From Verrucomicrobiota bacterium (GTDB taxonomy: Bacteria; Verrucomicrobiota; Verrucomicrobiia; Verrucomicrobiales; DEV007), in NCBI GenBank assembly GCA_030625775.1, contig DAOUQC010000039.1, positions 1 through 42,774 on the forward strand: 42,774 nt of DNA. The letters run 5' to 3'. The position numbers and the translations under genes are program-made. Below the pieces are notes generated by a model that saw nothing but the letters and a program-made list of their open reading frames with translations, ran no database searches and was not told the DNA's origin. Of the stretch, positions 25,572 to 33,383 are shown piece by piece (positions within the stretch are counted from its first letter, which is position 1; every line of letters begins with the position of its first letter).

Positions 25572-25722
25572 CCTGTCCGCCTTTCTCCCCCGCTTGAATT
25601 ACAGGTATCACCTCGGGCTGGTTTTCTTTCGCAATCTTGATCAACACGATCCAAGCCGCAATCAACAATACAAAAGTCACCACAATCCAAATCCAGGGCT
25701 GCTCTCGTATCCAAGCAATCAT
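25558..25722 (-). CDS. 54-residue one-helix protein in the ccoH/fixH position
   Basis: Translating the 25558-25722 gap by hand gives a 54-residue frame. It begins MIAWIREQPWIWIVV, has one membrane helix at about residues 10-30, and ends in a charged tail (QAGEKGGQDDGN). Its ATG overlaps the ccoG stop (ATGA) and its end overlaps the TauE-like start by 14 bp, so translation of all three is coupled. In standard ccoGHIS clusters this is where ccoH (fixH), about 150 residues, lies. The Trp-rich start PWIWIVV resembles the N-terminal helix of FixH, but the periplasmic domain is missing. It could be a minimal CcoH or an unrelated small subunit. Confidence 0.72.
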   Translation of the reverse strand: MIAWIREQPWIWIVVTFVLLIAAWIVLIKIAKENQPEVIPVIQAGEKGGQDDGN

Positions 25723-27140
25723 TTTGCTACCTTTTCTACAGTACTCTCACGAATGACATAAGCACTTGGCCCTAAAAATTTTACAGATTTGGTCAATTCA
25801 TCATTTCCAGGCATTGCCTTAATCAGCAACTTCAACTCAAACTGCCCGGCATACTTATCTGTTGGAATCATTGCCAAAAACGGACGCACGCCTTCACTCT
25901 GTGCTTCCAGAATGATCTCTTCATCAAATCCACTCAATACCAGGCCATCCGGCGCATCCACCACCTGTATTCTGAAAGTAGTTGGCTCATTCAATTTGGT
26001 CATCAGCCGGATTTGATACTGGTTGCGCACACCTGCTTCCGTCACGTAGTAAGGTTGCCCCTTCATCCGGTTCACATCAGCAAACACTGAGTGCAACCCG
26101 GACAACAAATAAATCATTGCCAAAAATCCCAAAACCAAGGCCACCGTATAAACAATCACACGGGGACGAAGGTAACGTGTTCGCCCACCATTCAAACCAA
26201 CCAGGGAATCATAACGAACCAATCCCTTGGGGCGGTCAAGACGTTTCATGATGGCATCACAAGCATCCACACAAGCAGCGCAACCTATACATTCCATCTG
26301 CAAACCATTGCGAATATCAATCCCTGTCGGGCACACCTGCACACAACGTTGACAATTCACACAATCACCATAACCGGAATCCTCCCCCCGCCCCCTCGGC
26401 TCCCCTCGACGGGTGTCGTAACCAATCACCATGGTATTGTCATCCGTCAACGCCGATTGAATCCGGCCATAGGGGCATATGATGATACAAAATTGTTCCC
26501 GAAACCAGGAAAAGCAAAAATACAAAGCCAGAGTCAGAAACATCACCACACCAAAAGCTTTGGCGTTCTCCAAGGGAGGACGTTTCACATATTCATAAAG
26601 ACTGGACAAGGATACAAAATAAGACAGAAAAACGTTGGCGATTATCAATGCAACAAGAATGAAAAGGCTGTGTTTGACCACTCGCTTCACCACTTTGTCC
26701 CCTGTCCAGGGAGCTTGCTCCAGTTTGCGTCTGGCCGCAGCATCCCCCTCTATCCACCGTTCAATCCGCCGATAAACATGTTCAAGAAATACCGTGTAAG
26801 GACAAGCCCAACCACACCACAAACGACCAAACATCGAGGTCACATAAAAAAGACCCAGACCAAGTCCGGCAATCACAAAAAAAGCCAACCACAAATCCTG
26901 AGCCAGGAAAGTCAGGCCGAATAAGTGAAACCTTCGATGCGCCAAGTCAAAGAACAGCGCCGGGTAACCTTTGATTTGAATCCACGGCAATGCGACATAA
27001 ACCACCAACAAAATCAATCCAAACCAACGACGCATTGAAGTGAACCTCCCTTTCACGTCCGCCGGTTGCGGACTGAAATGGGAGCCATCTACGTTAATCG
27101 TAGTGACGGAATCCAGATTCGGCTTTTTCAGTCGTGCCAT
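25719..27140 (-). CDS. ccoG: cbb3 oxidase accessory ferredoxin-like protein CcoG
   Basis: A 473-residue membrane protein. Membrane segments lie near 40-55, 83-103, 157-175, 195-212 and 327-345. Two [4Fe-4S] cluster motifs are at Cys260/263/266/270 (GDCVNCQRCVQVCPTGID) and Cys284/287/290/294 (MECIGCAACVDACD). Other CcoG landmarks are WCGWACPYTVFLEHVYRRIE and CIIICPYGRIQSAL. The C-terminal ~110 residues form the Ig-like FixG domain. CcoG is a copper(II) reductase needed for copper delivery to cbb3 oxidase. It is coupled by a 4-bp overlap to the next small gene. Confidence 0.96.
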   Translation of the reverse strand: MARLKKPNLDSVTTINVDGSHFSPQPADVKGRFTSMRRWFGLILLVVYVALPWIQIKGYPALFFDLAHRRFHLFGLTFLAQDLWLAFFVIAGLGLGLFYVTSMFGRLWCGWACPYTVFLEHVYRRIERWIEGDAAARRKLEQAPWTGDKVVKRVVKHSLFILVALIIANVFLSYFVSLSSLYEYVKRPPLENAKAFGVVMFLTLALYFCFSWFREQFCIIICPYGRIQSALTDDNTMVIGYDTRRGEPRGRGEDSGYGDCVNCQRCVQVCPTGIDIRNGLQMECIGCAACVDACDAIMKRLDRPKGLVRYDSLVGLNGGRTRYLRPRVIVYTVALVLGFLAMIYLLSGLHSVFADVNRMKGQPYYVTEAGVRNQYQIRLMTKLNEPTTFRIQVVDAPDGLVLSGFDEEIILEAQSEGVRPFLAMIPTDKYAGQFELKLLIKAMPGNDELTKSVKFLGPSAYVIRESTVEKVAK

Positions 27141-27187
27141 TTTTTTATCCCGCAGACAGCCGTATCTCTCGATTCAACAACTGCAGT

Positions 27188-27826
27188 TCACTTTCCTTTG
27201 GGCTGAGCCGAACCATCACTTTTTGGCTCGTGATAACTCAGTATATAAGCTACCGTTTCTACTACCCCTTTGGCACCAAGCTGACCCTCAAAGGCAACCA
27301 TGCCCTTGGTGATGTCCGGAGACCCCTTCATCACAATATTATAAATACCCATCGGAGTGCCTTCACCATACTTCCATATGGCATCATTCAAAGGCTCACC
27401 AGGTAGTTTATTCCCCGCCATTGTTGCCGACAAATCCTTACCATGACAAGCAAAGCAGACCGTCTGGAAAGTTTTTTCACCTGCCGCCACCACCGCTGTA
27501 TCCTGGGACATTTTCCACAAAGCGGTATCATCCAGATTCTCTGCCACTTTCTCCAGCTCTCTCACTTGGGCTGCCTTGACAACCGCCATGCCTTCATCAA
27601 GTCGCTCGACATCGCTTTTTATCCATCCGAACTGGTAATAAGCAACCCAGTAGCCAATGAAAAATACGATCATGATGTATAGAGTGAACAACCACCAATT
27701 CGGCAGGCGTTGATCATACTCCCGAATACCGTCATAGACGTGATCCCGCAAAATCACCCCTTCAGGTAATTGTTCGAGCTCCACCTTTGTCTTTGTTTCC
27801 GCTGTATTGTCTTTTTCTTCAGCCAT
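27188..27826 (-). CDS. ccoP: cbb3 oxidase subunit III (CcoP) with a single haem c
   Basis: A 212-residue protein. The N-terminal region DHVYDGIREYDQRLPNWW (about 28-45) is the CcoP signature, followed by one membrane helix (TLYIMIVFFIGYWVAYY). Only one haem-c motif, CFACH (about 125-129), is present, followed by the methionine-containing VMKGSPDITKGMVAF. Standard CcoP is about 290-310 residues with two haem-c domains, so this protein lacks one domain. It accepts electrons for the oxidase from soluble cytochromes. It is separated by one base from the ccoQ-like gene. Confidence 0.93.
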   Translation of the reverse strand: MAEEKDNTAETKTKVELEQLPEGVILRDHVYDGIREYDQRLPNWWLFTLYIMIVFFIGYWVAYYQFGWIKSDVERLDEGMAVVKAAQVRELEKVAENLDDTALWKMSQDTAVVAAGEKTFQTVCFACHGKDLSATMAGNKLPGEPLNDAIWKYGEGTPMGIYNIVMKGSPDITKGMVAFEGQLGAKGVVETVAYILSYHEPKSDGSAQPKGK

Positions 27827-27827
27827 T

Positions 27828-28025
27828 TCACTTCAGGTCAGAATATTTATTATTTCGCTGCAATCCATCATCTTTGAGCAAGGGCAAACTTGCCATATGC
27901 TCGGATTGTTTTTTCCCCATCAACAAGGCCTTGACTGACAGCACCAGAAACACAGCAAAAGTCAATAGAAACGCCACCACAGGTATCAGCATATGCCAGT
28001 CTTCGAGTATCAATCGTTTGAACAT
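27828..28025 (-). CDS. ccoQ: Small cbb3 oxidase subunit IV-like protein (CcoQ)
   Basis: A 65-residue protein with one membrane helix at about residues 13-35 (LIPVVAFLLTFAVFLVLSVKALL) and a polar tail. It lies between ccoNO and ccoP, the standard ccoQ position. TAGGAG lies seven bases before its ATG, one of the clearer ribosome sites in the window. CcoQ stabilises the oxidase. The sequence is too short and divergent to prove homology, so the call rests on position and topology. Confidence 0.78.
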   Translation of the reverse strand: MFKRLILEDWHMLIPVVAFLLTFAVFLVLSVKALLMGKKQSEHMASLPLLKDDGLQRNNKYSDLK

Positions 28026-28051
28026 AATCTTGCTCCTAATCTATTTGGTTT

Positions 28052-30574
28052 TTACTTTTCTGGTTCAGCCGGAGTTTTCTCAGGCACCACTGTTGCCGGT
28101 TTTTTGTCAGGTCTGTAAGTATCGGGCAACCCTGGTTTGATGGTTGCAGGCTTGTGCCCTGCTGCCCCTTCCGGTGTCACCTCTACATAGGTGCCTAGCT
28201 TTTGAAGATAAGCGATCAAAGCCACAATCTGTTTCTTTTGCAGATATTCCTTCGCAGCCTCACTTGAAGGAAGCTCCACGCCCGCTTTTTCCGGAATAGA
28301 AACCTGGGCATCAATCAAACGTGAAGCGATTTCCTGTGCCTGTTTTTTTGCTTGATCCAAAATTACATTTTTTGTCATCGCCTCATAGGGAACCCCCAGT
28401 CGTCGTTGCACCGCTATTTTAGAAGGCAATGCCTTGATATCGGTGTCTTTATGAGCCAGCCAAATATAGTTAGGCATACGGGATTGACTGTTCAGACTGC
28501 GCGGATCCATCATATGTGCAAAATGCCAGTCATCTCCCCTCTTACCCGCTTCACGTGCGAGATCGGGCCCGGTTCGCTTTGATCCCCATTGGTGAGGAAA
28601 GTCATAAATGGATTCTCCCAGCCGGGAATAATCACCATAGCGCATCACTTCGGGAACCAGGGTCCGGATCATTTGCGAGTGACAATTGTAACAACCCTCA
28701 CTGACATAAATATCACGTCCGGCAAGTTCCAGCGGGGTGTAGGGAACCTGTAAACGATCCTCTATATTTTTTGCCCGGTTCACCGTGACCGTAGGAATAA
28801 TCTGGATTGCCCCGCCAATGGCCATTGCAATAAACACCAATACTGTGAAAGGCATATAGTTCTCCAACAAATGCTCATACCACCCGGCCCACGTATTTGT
28901 CGATTTCTTAAAGGCCCTGACTGCCAACCAGGTCAATATCAATGTAATTCCCAGCGCCATCCAGTTGGCATAGGGAGGAAGAAAGAACCATAACAGCATG
29001 AAAACAATGATCCAGAAAGTGTAAGCAATCGGATCATTACGAAACACTTCGCTCCAGGTCATGCCATCCTGTTTTTTCTTCTCTTCAACAAACACCTCGA
29101 CGGTGCCATTGGTCGCCTGGCCCGAACGAGCTGTTTTGTAAATATTGACCGCCAATAGAATAAATCCTACCAGGAACAAGGTCCCTCCCAAGGCCCGGGC
29201 AAAAAGCAACAAATTGATCTTGTCCACCGTCTCGGCAAATTCATAAATCAATCGGGTTCCCGTCTCGTCGGTCTCGTTGAGCAGCAGCCCCTGCATGATA
29301 CCGGCCACCCACATCGATCCGACGTAGAGCAAGATACCTATCAAGCCAACCCAGAAGTGCATGTTGGCCAATGATTCCGACCACAGCTTGGTCTTCCACA
29401 AACGGGGGGCCATCCAATAGAACATTCCAGCAGCCAAAAAGCCATTCCAGCCCAGGGTTCCACTGTGTACATGACCAATCGTCCAGTCGGTGTAATGCGA
29501 CAAAGCATTCACCGAACGAATCGCCAACAGCGGCCCCTCAAAAGTGCACATGCCGTAAAAAGTCACCGCTGCCACAAAAAACTTGATCACCGGGTCAGTG
29601 CGCAACTTGTCCCAGGCCCCACGCAAGGTCAGCAAACCATTCAACATCCCCCCCCAGGACGGAGCCCATAGCATCAAGCTGAAAAACATCGCCAGCATTT
29701 GAAGCCATTTGGGCAGTGCTGTATTGAGCAAGTGATGGGGGCCCGCCCAAATGTAAATGAATACCAATGACCAGAAGTGAATAATCGACAGGCGATAAGA
29801 ATACACTGGTCGATCTGCCGCTTTGGGCAGGAAATAATACATGATCCCCAACATCGGTGTGGTCAGGAAAAATGCGACGGCATTATGCCCATACCACCAC
29901 TGAACCAAAGCATCCTGCACCCCGGAAAATACCGGATAGGCATGGGTCAAACTGGTCGGAATCTGCAGGTGGTTAACCACATACAAAACCGTGATCGTAA
30001 TGATCGTCGCGATATAGAACCACAGTGCCACATACAGAGAAGGCTCATTACGCTTTTTCAGCGTCCAGAGGAAATTGAAAGCAAACACCAACCAGATCAC
30101 TGCTACCGCAATATTGATCGGCCAGATCAACTCTGCGTATTCCTTACCTCTCGTCAATCCGATCGGCAAAGTAACCGCTGCCCCCACAATGATCAGTTGC
30201 CACCCCCAAAAATGTATTCTCGAGAGCAAATCAGATGCTGTCCGGCATTTACACAAACGCTGGGTCGAATAATAGATCCCTGCAAACATCATGTTGCCTA
30301 CAAAGGCAAAAATCGCTGCGTTGGTATGCAAGGGCCGCAATCGACCAAATGTGATATACTGCAGCCCCTCGGTCTTGAACGCCCCGAAAGTGATCCACTC
30401 CAGAAACTTGCCGTTTACTTGCCAAAAGTTCAGTTGAAAGGCGATGATCACCCCAACCAACATCGCTACCAGAGCCCATACGATGGAAGCTCCCATGAAC
30501 CACCTCACCGACTTGTCATCAAATTCAATGGTCTGCTTCAACCCTGCTTTTTGCGTACTCATTCCGTCTGTCAT
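28052..30574 (-). CDS. ccoNO: Fused cbb3 oxidase subunits I and II (CcoN-CcoO)
   Basis: An 840-residue fusion. The first ~480 residues are the twelve-helix catalytic subunit CcoN: FGRLRPLHTNAAIFAF, the haem and CuB histidine region WWYGHNAVAFFLT, WAGPHHLLNTALP, and the distal HYTDWTIGHVHSGTLGWNG. A linker at about 485-510 leads into CcoO. Its membrane anchor is followed by the mono-haem cytochrome c region, with CYNCHSQMIRTLVPE near 626-640, YDFPHQWGSKRTGPDLAREA, and WHFAHMMDPRSLN. It reduces oxygen with high affinity. Met5 is an alternative start. It follows the ccoS-like gene by 87 bp. Such fusions are known in some Bacteroidetes and related groups. Confidence 0.96.
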   Translation of the reverse strand: MTDGMSTQKAGLKQTIEFDDKSVRWFMGASIVWALVAMLVGVIIAFQLNFWQVNGKFLEWITFGAFKTEGLQYITFGRLRPLHTNAAIFAFVGNMMFAGIYYSTQRLCKCRTASDLLSRIHFWGWQLIIVGAAVTLPIGLTRGKEYAELIWPINIAVAVIWLVFAFNFLWTLKKRNEPSLYVALWFYIATIITITVLYVVNHLQIPTSLTHAYPVFSGVQDALVQWWYGHNAVAFFLTTPMLGIMYYFLPKAADRPVYSYRLSIIHFWSLVFIYIWAGPHHLLNTALPKWLQMLAMFFSLMLWAPSWGGMLNGLLTLRGAWDKLRTDPVIKFFVAAVTFYGMCTFEGPLLAIRSVNALSHYTDWTIGHVHSGTLGWNGFLAAGMFYWMAPRLWKTKLWSESLANMHFWVGLIGILLYVGSMWVAGIMQGLLLNETDETGTRLIYEFAETVDKINLLLFARALGGTLFLVGFILLAVNIYKTARSGQATNGTVEVFVEEKKKQDGMTWSEVFRNDPIAYTFWIIVFMLLWFFLPPYANWMALGITLILTWLAVRAFKKSTNTWAGWYEHLLENYMPFTVLVFIAMAIGGAIQIIPTVTVNRAKNIEDRLQVPYTPLELAGRDIYVSEGCYNCHSQMIRTLVPEVMRYGDYSRLGESIYDFPHQWGSKRTGPDLAREAGKRGDDWHFAHMMDPRSLNSQSRMPNYIWLAHKDTDIKALPSKIAVQRRLGVPYEAMTKNVILDQAKKQAQEIASRLIDAQVSIPEKAGVELPSSEAAKEYLQKKQIVALIAYLQKLGTYVEVTPEGAAGHKPATIKPGLPDTYRPDKKPATVVPEKTPAEPEK

Positions 30575-30584
30575 TCTTGTATAG

Positions 30585-30593
30585 TTATACGAG
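30585..30593 (-). promoter_or_regulatory. CTCGTATAA element before ccoNO, possible -10
   Basis: On the minus strand CTCGTATAA is followed by CTATAC. An identical CTCGTATAA lies before the ccoS-like gene (30837-30845), where it forms a TATAAT -10 hexamer. A transcript starting here would leave almost no leader before the first ccoNO ATG. I find no convincing -35 for either copy. Confidence 0.3.
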
Positions 30594-30661
30594 CTTATCC
30601 CTACTACGATTACAATCCTGTTTTAGATGCGTCAATACTCGGAAAAACCAATCTATTTAAT

Positions 30662-30817
30662 CTACTCTTGCCTTTTCCCCTCATCATCATCCAGAGGCAG
30701 CAGCGCCTCCTGATCCAAGCTGCCACTCTCACGCTTCTGCTGGTCGCGCAAAAAAAGAACCACAAACAGGATCGCCAGCAAGAGACTAATAAACAATGTA
30801 AATATCAAAACTTCCAT
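30662..30817 (-). CDS. ccoS: cbb3 oxidase assembly protein CcoS-like
   Basis: Found by translating the gap. The 51-residue frame starts MEVLIFTLFISLLLAILFVV, a single N-terminal membrane helix, and continues with a short tail containing SGSLDQEALLPLDDDE. CcoS proteins have exactly this form: about 50-60 residues, one helix, then an S-G-x-x-D-D-x-x-x-P-x-x-x-x-L-x-D-D pattern. CcoS is needed for insertion of haem and copper into CcoN. Here it is the first gene of the operon, 87 bp before ccoNO, whereas in proteobacteria it is normally last, after ccoI. The tail match is loose. Confidence 0.78.
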   Translation of the reverse strand: MEVLIFTLFISLLLAILFVVLFLRDQQKRESGSLDQEALLPLDDDEGKRQE

Positions 30818-30836
30818 GGATCCAGCTACTCGCAGA

Positions 30837-30845
30837 TTATACGAG
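30837..30845 (-). promoter_or_regulatory. CTCGTATAAT -10-like element before the cbb3 operon
   Basis: On the minus strand CTCG is followed by TATAAT (30841-30836), a consensus -10 hexamer about 19 bases before the ccoS-like ATG. No good -35 is visible at the right distance, and no FNR-type TTGAT-N4-ATCAA site is seen. It is a plausible operon promoter. Confidence 0.4.
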
Positions 30846-31090
30846 TGAGTTTCATAGCAATTCTACAGTTTGCACCGCATTATTTGTTGTGTTTATCCTT
30901 TTTTTTATTTTAGCCACGGAAATACTCTCGCTTTTCGGAAAAAATGGCTTAAACCTGGATAGCTGTCTAGCTATATTTAGTGTTTGGCGATTTTTCTGTC
31001 TTGCCCAAGAGCCAAAAATCTGTAAATCAAGCAGGTGTAATCATGATATCTTTCATCACCAGTCATTCTGAATCCAAGCATCGCCCTACC

Positions 31091-31549
31091 ATGAAAAAAA
31101 AAGCTCTCCTTGCCCTCACCGCCTTAAACCTACTCGTTTTATCACTAAGTTCGTGCGCCAACAGACCTGACCTCATTAAAACCGATGACTCTCTGGCTGC
31201 TGTCGAAATCCGTAATTCCACTGAAACGGATATCCGCTATGCAGTCATCGAAACCTTTCTCACCAACGGCTACCAGCGCGAGAGCCACTATGGACTCACC
31301 TTCATCAAAAAAGGCAATATTCTCCGACAAGTCGAATACGCCTCTTACATGGGAGGCGCCGCGCGAATGAGAGTCAAAGTCCGCATCGACCCCATTTCGG
31401 CTAGCTCACACCTAGTCAAAATCAACGCCTACACCATGACCAACCAAGGATCTCGTTTTGGTGACCAGGAAAGAAAGGTTCGCGGTCTCAGAAAAGGTCA
31501 TTACAAAAACCTTCTTCAGGAAGTCAGCGATCGACTCCAGCAGTACTAG
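31091..31549 (+). CDS. Small lipoprotein of unknown function
   Basis: A 152-residue product starting at MKKK (31091). The open frame extends further upstream, but only this start gives a normal lipoprotein signal: KKK, a hydrophobic core, then a lipobox LSSC with Cys22. The mature part is a small mixed alpha/beta domain, with AAVEIRNSTETDIRYAVIET, YGLTFIKKGN and MRVKVRIDP. This resembles the periplasmic lipoprotein domains that carry a conserved strand-rich core, but I cannot name a family. It is divergent from the cbb3 operon and convergent with the desaturase. Confidence 0.8.
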   Translation: MKKKALLALTALNLLVLSLSSCANRPDLIKTDDSLAAVEIRNSTETDIRYAVIETFLTNGYQRESHYGLTFIKKGNILRQVEYASYMGGAARMRVKVRIDPISASSHLVKINAYTMTNQGSRFGDQERKVRGLRKGHYKNLLQEVSDRLQQY

Positions 31550-31561
31550 GCTGGGGATATA

Positions 31562-31639
31562 CCTCCAATTTCAGTTTTGCAAAACTGACGCCTGTCTTAG
31601 TTTAATTGGAGGACCGCTCAAGCCATCTGGGCTTGAGCG
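31562..31639. terminator. Compound inverted-repeat structure between convergent genes
   Basis: Three nested or adjacent inverted repeats lie here. CCTCCAATT (31562-31570) pairs with AATTGGAGG (31604-31612). Inside it is a perfect 18-bp palindrome, TCAGTTTTGCAAAACTGA (31571-31588). Next to it CGCTCAAGCC (31615-31624) pairs with GGCTTGAGCG (31630-31639) and covers the desaturase stop codon. It probably ends or protects the two converging transcripts. No clear T-tract follows. Confidence 0.55.
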
Positions 31640-32784
31640 TAGAAGTGGGCATTCTTCCACTCTTCAAACATTTCCTGCACATGGTGCGATGCCTCCTGAG
31701 CCTCCTTTTTCAGCTCGGCGATTTGATGCCGCGAGGTCTCGATTTGTTTCCCCACCGCCAACTGGTATTGTTCTTTTTTGACTGCCCATTCCTTCATCGC
31801 CAGGCTCAGGCGATCCTGACTGGCATGTAAGGACTCAAGGATTGAATCCGGCAGTGAACTCCCCTGTGCATCCAGGTGCTCATCAAATCTTTTCTGTTGC
31901 TCACGAATTTCAGCCTGAAGAATTTTTTCAGCGGACACCCGGCGCAATCCGGAAGCCATTCCCACTTTATCCAATGCCCATATCATCCATTTGGTAGGAT
32001 CGTAGCCCCAGGGCTTGATCGCATTGCGGTAGTCATGTTGAAACTGGTGGTGATAGTTGTGGTAGCCTTCCCCATAAGTGAACAAAGCCATGATCGCACT
32101 GTCACGAGCCGTATTGTCGGTAGAGTAAGGACGGGTTCCGATCATGTGGCAAAACGAATTGATAAAAAAGGTGAAATGCTGCACGACCACCGCACGCAAA
32201 AGACCGGAAATTAATAAACTGGCCAGAGCCGCACTGCCCGCACCAATACCCGTCCAATATCCCCAAAGCCCGCCGATCAGTGCAGGCAAACCAAATCCCA
32301 TGGCAAAAGCCAGTGGCACATAATAACGGTGTTGGAACATCAACAATCGGGATTTCTTCAGATCATCCACGTTATCCATGGGCGTCGCTTCGGTAGGAGC
32401 GAACAACAGCCAGCCGATATGGGCATGGAAAAAACCCTTGTTGATATCATAAGGATCCCCATCGGTGTCCACATGTTTGTGATGGCGGCGATGATCAGCT
32501 GACCACTCCAGCACGGACCCTTCAAAAGCTCCCGCCCCAAAAAATACGGTAAACCACTTCACTGACGACTTGGCTTTGAATGCCAAATGAGAAAACAGAC
32601 GGTGGTAACCCAAGGTAATGCTCATCCCTGTAGCAAAATAGAAAAAGATAAACAGCAGCACCTGGAAAAGATCGATGCCATGAGTCCAGAGATACCACGG
32701 CACAATAACCACCGCACCTATCAATGTAGAAACCAAAAAGGTCGTGTTCGGCCAGTTCATCTGGTTCAAAATATTTTTAGACAT
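31618..32784 (-). CDS. Acyl-CoA (delta-9 type) fatty acid desaturase with coiled-coil tail
   Basis: A 388-residue membrane di-iron enzyme with the three histidine boxes of the desaturase family: HRLFSH at 61-66, HRRHH at 98-102 and HNYHHQ near 244. Hydrophobic segments lie before the first box and between the second and third. It introduces a cis double bond into saturated acyl chains, adjusting membrane fluidity. About 100 residues after the catalytic core (roughly 290-388) are charged and heptad-like (EKILQAEIREQQKRFDEHLD, AELKKEAQEASHHVQEMFEE), an addition not found in typical family members. It is probably a single-gene transcript. Confidence 0.93.
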   Translation of the reverse strand: MSKNILNQMNWPNTTFLVSTLIGAVVIVPWYLWTHGIDLFQVLLFIFFYFATGMSITLGYHRLFSHLAFKAKSSVKWFTVFFGAGAFEGSVLEWSADHRRHHKHVDTDGDPYDINKGFFHAHIGWLLFAPTEATPMDNVDDLKKSRLLMFQHRYYVPLAFAMGFGLPALIGGLWGYWTGIGAGSAALASLLISGLLRAVVVQHFTFFINSFCHMIGTRPYSTDNTARDSAIMALFTYGEGYHNYHHQFQHDYRNAIKPWGYDPTKWMIWALDKVGMASGLRRVSAEKILQAEIREQQKRFDEHLDAQGSSLPDSILESLHASQDRLSLAMKEWAVKKEQYQLAVGKQIETSRHQIAELKKEAQEASHHVQEMFEEWKNAHFYAQAQMA

Positions 32785-32932
32785 GGTATTTTATATAACT
32801 AGGGAATTTATGTATAAATGATGACGCCGCTCACAACAAAACCGATTATTTAACCTAAAACGACCTGCAAATCAACCTCACACTCAAACTGCTTTCAGTT
32901 AAATTAACGCCTCATTTGGTATGAAGCAGCCC

Positions 32933-33259
32933 TCACCGGCGTTCATAGACCTCGAAACTGTCAAAAACCACCTCTTCCGACGAAGACGCCTGAAGGGCAA
33001 TCGCATCGTAATGGACCTGGTCTTCTTCCGTTTGCCAGGGAACCTCATTATAAAGGCTGACAAATTCGACAAATTCGATGCCCAGTTTCCTCCCGGCAAA
33101 CTCCAACTGGAACTGATCCATCGCATCACGGGCATCCACCCCCTGGACAAAACAATACACCCAGCCACCTGCGAATTCACCATGGTGTTTCGAACCCTGC
33201 TGGTAGCTAAATTCTATATTCGCCCAGTAAACCAGGCGGTTGGGATCAGGTGAAAACAT
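32933..33259 (-). CDS. Hypothetical protein
   Basis: A 108-residue protein with a mixed, soluble composition: YWANIEFSYQQ, HHGEFAGGWVYCFVQGVDAR, AMDQFQLEF, LGIEFVEFVSLYNEVPW. AAGGAAG lies 11 bases before the ATG at 33259, and the composition looks like a folded acidic domain. An opposite-strand frame of similar length (32921-33253) has a poorer, Arg/Lys-rich composition and is taken as its shadow. No family is recognised. It stands between the desaturase and purH on the same strand, 125 bp after purH. Confidence 0.6.
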   Translation of the reverse strand: MFSPDPNRLVYWANIEFSYQQGSKHHGEFAGGWVYCFVQGVDARDAMDQFQLEFAGRKLGIEFVEFVSLYNEVPWQTEEDQVHYDAIALQASSSEEVVFDSFEVYERR

Positions 33260-33383
33260 GGATAGATCGACTTCCTTACCAATTTGAGCGAAAAAACAAT
33301 TTCACGCAAAACAATTTGTCAGATTATTTGCATCTACAAAATGGTCTGCATTGCCAGTATCTGTAAAATGCCGCTACCCGCGA

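Noticed and set aside
29777-30913. 378-codon plus-strand frame opposite ccoNO and ccoS
   Set aside because: It is antisense to conserved oxidase subunits and has composition typical of a shadow frame.
32921-33253. 110-codon plus-strand frame opposite the unknown gene at 32933-33259
   Set aside because: It is Arg/Lys/Phe-rich without a ribosome site; the minus-strand frame has better composition and an AAGGAAG site.
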